The notes under the pieces: model-generated | What the model was told of the DNA's origin: nothing | The model's database searches: none | Seen by the model: the letters and a program-made list of their open reading frames with translations, nothing else | Part shown: one piece after another, positions 58,790 through 64,000 of the stretch | How the letters are laid out: each line of letters opens with the position of its first letter | Numbering within the stretch: the stretch's first letter is position 1 | Translations under genes and position numbers: made by a program | NCBI GenBank assembly: GCA_012959765.1 | Contig: DUCO01000040.1 | Span: 124,001-188,000 of the forward strand | DNA: 64,000 nucleotides | Origin: Dehalococcoidia bacterium | Lineage (GTDB): Bacteria > Chloroflexota > Dehalococcoidia > Lucifugimonadales > Lucifugimonadaceae | Direction of reading: 5' to 3'

Positions 58790-60475
58790 ATGACCGAAAT
58801 GACTGGCGCTAAATTTCTTGCCGAAACCATGCACGGGTACGGCGTTTCGCACTTCTTCTTCATGCCCGTAATCGTCGATGATGCAATGGTGCACATGGAA
58901 GAGCTTGGCATCGCCCGGATCATGGCGCATAGCGAAAAGCCGGCTGCTTATATGGCCGATGGATACGCGAGGGTGAGCGGCTCGATCGCCTTCTGTGGAT
59001 CGCAGTCGGTTGGTGCAACGAACCTCGCGGCAGGACTACAGGACGCCTATCTCGCCAGTTCACCGGTCATAGCGCTGACGGGTCGACTAACTCAGGAGCA
59101 GCAGGATCGCCACGCCTATCAGGAGGTCGATCACGGCAGCCCGTTCAGCGCTAACACCAAGTACAGCGCCCGGGTCGATTCAACCGAGCAGCTTCCGATG
59201 TATCTGCGGCAGGCTATTCGTGAAGCAACCACCGGCACTCCGGGTCCGGTTCACCTCGATCTGGCTGGTATTGCAGGCGGAGAAATCAGCAAGAAAAGTG
59301 CCGACATGGAGGTGGTTATCGAAGGCCAGTTCGCAAGTCTGCCTCCGTTCCGACCCGAACCCGATTCCGACTCCGTGAACGCAGCCCTAAGTGCGCTTGC
59401 AAGGGCATCGAAGCCGGTGATCATCGCTGGTGGTGGAGTGAAGACTTCAGGCGCTGGTAAGCAGCTGATCGAATTGGCTGAACGGCTGAACATTCCGGTC
59501 GCCACAGCGCTCAATGCCAAAGAAATGTTCCCGTCAGACCACCCGTTGGCTGTTGGTGTTCCAGGCTCATATTCACGGGCATGTGCGAACCAGACGGTCG
59601 CTGAGGCCGATCTTGTCTTCTTCATCGGGAGTCACACCGGCGGTCAGGTGACCAACGATTGGAAGCTGCCGCGCGCCGGCACTCGTGTCGTCCAAATGGA
59701 TATCAATGCTTCAGAACTGGGGCGTTCTTTCCCGATAGAAGTTGGGCTTCAGTCTGACGTTCGAGCGGGTCTGCAGAAGATGCTCGATGCCAGTGGTGAG
59801 GTTGGAGTAGCAAGCGATGAGGCTGGCCGGTCATCGTGGATTTCGCATGTGCAGCAGTTGGTTAGCGATTGGAAGGCCGCCGTTGAGGATCTCTGGAACT
59901 CTGACGATTCGCCGATGCGCACCGAACGACTTTCAAAGGAACTAACAAATCACCTGCCGAGCGACGCCATTCTTGTCGCCGATACCGGTCACTCGGGGAT
60001 CTGGACCGGCACGATGATCGATCTCACAAGCCCGGATCAGTCGTACATCCGGTGTGCAGGTTCGTTGGGCTGGGCGTTCCCGGCAGCTTTTGGAGCTAAG
60101 GCAGCTGCGCCAGATCGCCCAGTGATTACTTTCGCTGGTGACGGCGCTCTCTGGTACCACTTCATGGAGATGGACACCGGCGTGCGCTACGGCCTGAACA
60201 CTGTGACCGTTGTGAACAACAATGCGTCGCTGAACCAGGAGCGTGGTCTCAACGAACGCAATTACGGCGGTCCCCTGCCCGGTTCAGATGAACTGTGGAA
60301 GTTGACCAAAGCCGACTTCGCAGCGATGGCTGAACAGATGGGAGGATTCGGAATCAGGGTCGATAAGCCTGCTGATTTCGAGGGCGCACTTGACCAAGCC
60401 CTTAACGCTGGCAAGCCCGCGGTGATCGATGTGACAACCAACATCGACAGCATCGCTCCGGCAGCATGGAACTAG
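58790..60475 (+). CDS. Thiamine-pyrophosphate-dependent enzyme (acetolactate-synthase-like)
   Basis: GYARVSGSIAFCGSQSVGATNLAAGLQDAYLASSPVIALTG, FAGDGALWYHFMEMDTGVRYGLNTVTVVNNNASLNQE. Confidence 0.93.
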   Translation: MTEMTGAKFLAETMHGYGVSHFFFMPVIVDDAMVHMEELGIARIMAHSEKPAAYMADGYARVSGSIAFCGSQSVGATNLAAGLQDAYLASSPVIALTGRLTQEQQDRHAYQEVDHGSPFSANTKYSARVDSTEQLPMYLRQAIREATTGTPGPVHLDLAGIAGGEISKKSADMEVVIEGQFASLPPFRPEPDSDSVNAALSALARASKPVIIAGGGVKTSGAGKQLIELAERLNIPVATALNAKEMFPSDHPLAVGVPGSYSRACANQTVAEADLVFFIGSHTGGQVTNDWKLPRAGTRVVQMDINASELGRSFPIEVGLQSDVRAGLQKMLDASGEVGVASDEAGRSSWISHVQQLVSDWKAAVEDLWNSDDSPMRTERLSKELTNHLPSDAILVADTGHSGIWTGTMIDLTSPDQSYIRCAGSLGWAFPAAFGAKAAAPDRPVITFAGDGALWYHFMEMDTGVRYGLNTVTVVNNNASLNQERGLNERNYGGPLPGSDELWKLTKADFAAMAEQMGGFGIRVDKPADFEGALDQALNAGKPAVIDVTTNIDSIAPAAWN

Positions 60476-60483
60476 TCAGGCAG

Positions 60484-60509
60484 GCAGCTAGCTAGCTAGC
60501 TGCTTTTTC
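60484..60509 (+). terminator. Palindromic terminator-like element GCAGCTAGCTAGCTAGCTGC-TTTTT
   Basis: 20-nt perfect palindrome followed by T-run 8 nt after the TPP-enzyme stop. Confidence 0.7.
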
Positions 60510-60575
60510 TATTGCGAATTGCGGCATTGTGCCGTTATTTTCCGCCAACAATCATCTTAATTTACGGAGAAACAA

Positions 60576-61979
60576 ATGCTCGCAGCCGGGACCGCTAGAG
60601 TCGATATAACGCCGCCGATTGGAATAGCCCACGCCGGGTGGGGTGCGCAGTCGCACGAGGGTGCCGAGGGGGTCGACATGCCGCTCACGATCACTGCACT
60701 AGTGATCGAAACCGATGGAAACACGAACCCTGCTGATCGCATCGCAATTCTCGATATCGACACCTGCATGCTGGTCGAGGCGTACGACGTGGCGATTCGT
60801 GACGCGGTAAACGCGGCTACCGGGATTCCGCCGGTGAACCAGCGAGTGTCGTACACCCACACTCACTCCGGTCCGATCGAAGGGCTTTCGTGGATTGTTC
60901 AGGGATCTGAGATGGTCGAGCCGTGGTTCTATTCGATGGCTCCCGCTTCGGCAAAAGCGGTTGAAGAGGCGATAACGAAGATTGTTCCGGTGCGATCCGA
61001 TTCCGGTACCGGCCACTGCGAGATAAATATCAACAGACGGCCGGTGAGCCACAATGGCAATGTGTTTACAGGTCGTAATCCCGGCGGGTTTGTCGATCAT
61101 GAAGTGCTGGTCACAGCCCTCGATGATCTTGATGGCAATCCGGTTGCAACGTTGGTCAACTACGCCTGTCACCCGACGATCATGGGTCCGGAGAACAAGC
61201 TGATAACACCCGACTATCCCGGCCCAGTGCGGGAGACGGTCGAGAACATTGTTGGCGGCACGTGTTTGTTCCTGCAGGGTGCGGCGGGCAATCAGGGTCC
61301 AGTAGATGGGTTTACTGGCGACACTTCGGTTTACCGGCGTCTTGGCAAGCAGCTTGGAATCGAGGCAGCGCGGGTGCGACTGAGTATCGACCCAGTGCCA
61401 AGAGAAGAAAAATTAGAAGAGATTCTGGCTTCCGGTGCTGATCTCGGGATGTATTCGTTCAAGCAGGTTGGCGAATCGGACGACACCCTTGGGCTGATCG
61501 AATCGGCCTCATCGTTGCCGATTAAGGAGATGCCGCCTGAGTCCGAGGTGCAGGAAAAGTTTGATCGCATCAGCGCCAATCTTCAGAGTGTGCGTGATAG
61601 CGGTGGATCGGTCGAGGAGATCAAGCAAGCGGCGTTCCCGGCCAAGCGTGAAACGCTTCTGCTTCGCCATACACAGACGTTTGGTCAGGGCGGAAACAAG
61701 CGAGATATTCCGATTCAGGTGATACGAATCGGCAACACCGCGCTGGTGGCGATTCCGGTCGAACCGTTCGCCGAAATTGGCACTGCCATAAAAGAGCGGT
61801 CGCCCGCCGATTGGACGTTATTTTCAGGTTACGCGAACGGCTACTACGGCTACCTGCCCATGGCGTACGCCTACCCCGAGGGTGGATACGAGGTTGGACC
61901 GACTGCTCCATTTGAAGCGGGGGCAGCGGAGCAGATGATCGAGGACTGCCTCGAAGCGATTCACAAGTTGTGGGACTAG
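60576..61979 (+). CDS. Neutral/alkaline non-lysosomal ceramidase-like protein
   Basis: AGTARVDITPPIGIAHAGWGAQSHEGAEGV, RVSYTHTHSGPIEGLSW, LVNYACHPTIMGPENKLITPDYPG, LFLQGAAGNQGPVDGF. Confidence 0.82.
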   Translation: MLAAGTARVDITPPIGIAHAGWGAQSHEGAEGVDMPLTITALVIETDGNTNPADRIAILDIDTCMLVEAYDVAIRDAVNAATGIPPVNQRVSYTHTHSGPIEGLSWIVQGSEMVEPWFYSMAPASAKAVEEAITKIVPVRSDSGTGHCEININRRPVSHNGNVFTGRNPGGFVDHEVLVTALDDLDGNPVATLVNYACHPTIMGPENKLITPDYPGPVRETVENIVGGTCLFLQGAAGNQGPVDGFTGDTSVYRRLGKQLGIEAARVRLSIDPVPREEKLEEILASGADLGMYSFKQVGESDDTLGLIESASSLPIKEMPPESEVQEKFDRISANLQSVRDSGGSVEEIKQAAFPAKRETLLLRHTQTFGQGGNKRDIPIQVIRIGNTALVAIPVEPFAEIGTAIKERSPADWTLFSGYANGYYGYLPMAYAYPEGGYEVGPTAPFEAGAAEQMIEDCLEAIHKLWD

Positions 61980-61994
61980 TTACGGAGACTCAAT

Positions 61995-63014
61995 ATGACT
62001 GATACACCAAATGGCCCAAAGATCGGAATTTCCGTCAGCAACTTCGGTGATTCGACGTTGCGACGAGTTCGCCAACTCGGCATCACGAACGTTCATTCGA
62101 GCGGTGGTGCTGGCAGTTCGGACTCGAACTTCGGTAGAGAGAATCAGTTGCCGTGGACAGACGAGGGTCTGGGAGCCGATGTGAAGGCGTTGGCTGCTCA
62201 CGGGATCAAGCTTGGAATCAAGATGATCACCGGCTTTCCGAACGCTATCTACGGTCGACCCGGTCGTGACGAAGAAATCGAAAAGGTGATCGAATCGGTG
62301 CGGGTTGCAGGTCGGCTTGGCATACCGGTGGTCGAATACAACTGGTACGCCCATCGGATTATCGAGGGCTACTACTGGGTCGAGGGTCGTGGGGGATCTG
62401 AGTACCACGAATTCGACTATCAGAAGATCAAGGATCTGCCACCGTTGCCAGAAGAAGGTGCTCATACCGCCGATGCCATGTGGGACAACATCACATACTT
62501 CCTGAAGGCCGTTATTCCCGCTGCGGAGGAAGCTGGGGTGCGGATGGCGCTTCACCCGAACGATCCGCCTGCGCCGATCAGCCGTGGGTCTGAGCAGATC
62601 ATGGGCAGCATCGACGGCTGGAAGAAGCTGGTCAGTATCGTCGACAGCACTGCGAACGGCATTACGTTCGACTGCGGTGTGACCCGCGAAATGGGCGGCG
62701 ATCCGGTCGAGACGGCTCGTTATTTTGGCGATCTCGACCGGATAAATCATGTCCACTGGCGCAACGTCATCACCGATATTCCGAACGAGAAATACACCGA
62801 GGTGTTCTTGGACGAGGGTCAAGTCGACATGCTTGCTGTGATGAGGGAGCTTGTACGGCAGGGTTACCCGAGGATCGTGTATCCGGAGCACCCGCCGAGA
62901 ATGGATCACGACAAAGAGTTTGCTCACGACGGGTTCGGAGCCGGTTACACCGGGTTCGCCTACACCGTTGGGTACGCGAGGGCGGCGTTGCAGGCGGCAT
63001 TGGCCAGCAGTTAG
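61995..63014 (+). CDS. Mannonate dehydratase-like TIM-barrel protein (paralog of 38401..39462)
   Basis: GVRMALHPNDPPAPISRGSEQIMGSIDGWKKLVSIV...GITFDCGVTREMGGDPVETARYFGDLDRINHVHWRN...YPEHPP. Confidence 0.85.
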   Translation: MTDTPNGPKIGISVSNFGDSTLRRVRQLGITNVHSSGGAGSSDSNFGRENQLPWTDEGLGADVKALAAHGIKLGIKMITGFPNAIYGRPGRDEEIEKVIESVRVAGRLGIPVVEYNWYAHRIIEGYYWVEGRGGSEYHEFDYQKIKDLPPLPEEGAHTADAMWDNITYFLKAVIPAAEEAGVRMALHPNDPPAPISRGSEQIMGSIDGWKKLVSIVDSTANGITFDCGVTREMGGDPVETARYFGDLDRINHVHWRNVITDIPNEKYTEVFLDEGQVDMLAVMRELVRQGYPRIVYPEHPPRMDHDKEFAHDGFGAGYTGFAYTVGYARAALQAALASS

Positions 63015-63103
63015 CCGTTTGTGGCCGGATTCTTCTAACGGTAGTGCGGTAGTATCCGGTCAGCACCAATCAGTCACTTTAGGCAGTTCAAATAGAGAAC
63101 AAC

Positions 63104-63493
63104 ATGTACAACCTGAACCACATTCACCTGAAATCAAATGACCCGATGAAAGCTGCGACCTGGTGGGTCGATAACTTCGGGTTCGAGATTGTTGACGATT
63201 CGACTCGGGACACTGGAGATCGCTTCGTTAAGTGTCGCTCGTCGAATGGCGTACCGGTGAATATTTCGGGACCGCTTGATGGCCAGACACTGGTCGAAAG
63301 TGACTCGGGGCCGAATCTTGGCCTTGAGCATTTCGGGTTCGATGTTGAAGATATAGATGCCGAGATAACTCGACTGGCAGCGGTGGGAGCGCCACTGGTG
63401 GACGGTCCGAACGCGTTGCCCGATGGCACACGGTTTTGCTGGGTGAGTGCACCGGATAACGTGCGGGTAGAGCTGATTCAGTGGCCGAGTTAG
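63104..63493 (+). CDS. VOC/glyoxalase family protein
   Basis: NLNHIHLKSNDPMKAATWWVDNFGFEIVDD...LGLEHFGFDVEDIDAEITRLAAVGAP. Confidence 0.88.
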   Translation: MYNLNHIHLKSNDPMKAATWWVDNFGFEIVDDSTRDTGDRFVKCRSSNGVPVNISGPLDGQTLVESDSGPNLGLEHFGFDVEDIDAEITRLAAVGAPLVDGPNALPDGTRFCWVSAPDNVRVELIQWPS

Positions 63494-63521
63494 TTTTGGG
63501 CGATTAGTGAGGAAGACATCG

Positions 63522-63580
63522 CAGCGCATCCCCGCACCAGACCCCTCGGTTCCGATGACTCCACTCGGGAAATGAAATGA
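63522..63580 (+). repeat. Dispersed intergenic repeat, copy E
   Basis: GCGCATCCCCGCACCAGACCCCTCGGTTCCGATGACTCCACTCGGGAAATGAAATGACGG; aligns with reverse complement of 17651..17700. Confidence 0.6.
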
Positions 63581-63598
63581 CGGCTGATGCTGACGAAA

Positions 63599-63994
63599 TT
63601 AACTGTTGTCTGTATCTGCGCCCAGGTTTTCGCCGCGGAGTCTGCTTGCTCGGATGTCGTGCTTACCGGGATAGCGGATCGGCAGGTGGCCGTCTTCGAT
63701 CATCAGATCGAGAGGGTTCACCATCGTCTTCATTGGCATTTCAACCTGAACGTGCAGTCGCGCCGATTCGTAAACAGCGTGCACCATTTCCAGCGCTTTG
63801 TACCCGTTCAAGCCATTGCCCCGATGGTAGTCGGAGCGTCCAGACGCCCAGTCGGCAAGTTCCCGAGCCTGACCTGCACCACCCTCGACCCACTCGAAGC
63901 GATCGGCCCCGTACTTGAAAAATTCTCCGTCGGGCTTGTGCTGAGCCCAGCCACCAGACTTAGCGTTCATCAGAAATAGGTCGTCGGTCGTCAT
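63599..63994 (-). CDS. Gfo/Idh/MocA-family oxidoreductase, C-terminal part (may run off the window)
   Basis: LADWASGRSDYHRGNGLNGYKALEMVHAVYESARLHVQVEMPMKTMVNPLDLMIEDG. Confidence 0.75.
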   Translation of the reverse strand: MTTDDLFLMNAKSGGWAQHKPDGEFFKYGADRFEWVEGGAGQARELADWASGRSDYHRGNGLNGYKALEMVHAVYESARLHVQVEMPMKTMVNPLDLMIEDGHLPIRYPGKHDIRASRLRGENLGADTDNS

Positions 63995-64000
63995 CTCGAT

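Noticed and set aside
60484-60503. CTAGCTAGCTAG run considered as a microsatellite or recombination site
   Set aside because: Best explained as the stem of a terminator hairpin, given the T-run right after it
61980-62927. 315-aa ORF on minus strand
   Set aside because: Lies entirely antisense to the clearly coding mannonate-dehydratase-like gene 61995..63014; shadow ORF from codon bias

Overview
The window is a dense bacterial chromosomal segment of about 50 protein-coding genes. I see no rRNA, tRNA, CRISPR array, transposase or phage module. Content is dominated by sugar and sugar-acid catabolism: four enolase-superfamily dehydratase/racemase-like genes, three SMP-30/gluconolactonase-like genes, two mannonate-dehydratase-like TIM barrels, an FGGY kinase, three NAD-dependent epimerases, cupins and a sulfatase. 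Other modules are a pentose-phosphate block (rpiB-tal-pgi-DUF2090-like-HAD-gnd), a proton-translocating transhydrogenase (pntAA-pntAB-pntB) and a complete dipeptide/oligopeptide ABC transporter. The mix resembles oligotrophic Chloroflexota of the SAR202 type, but that lineage call is inference only. The most unusual items are: (1) five paralogous uncharacterised lipoproteins (20.2-23.3 kb) with a conserved C-terminal Cys pair and a swapped Gly-rich/Cys-bounded loop; (2) a 1073-aa fusion of a COG0701-type permease with FG-GAP/VCBS repeats and an ASPIC/UnbV domain, preceded by an overlapping 44-aa membrane micro-ORF missing from the ORF track, plus a separate ASPIC/UnbV gene remnant; (3) REP/BIME-like dispersed intergenic repeats, several in inverted pairs; (4) a flavin monooxygenase split by an 11-G tract, either phase-variable or a sequence error; (5) several decayed or split genes (acetolactate-synthase-like, NnrS-like, alpha/beta hydrolase). 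All family assignments come from reading motifs by eye; no searches were run.
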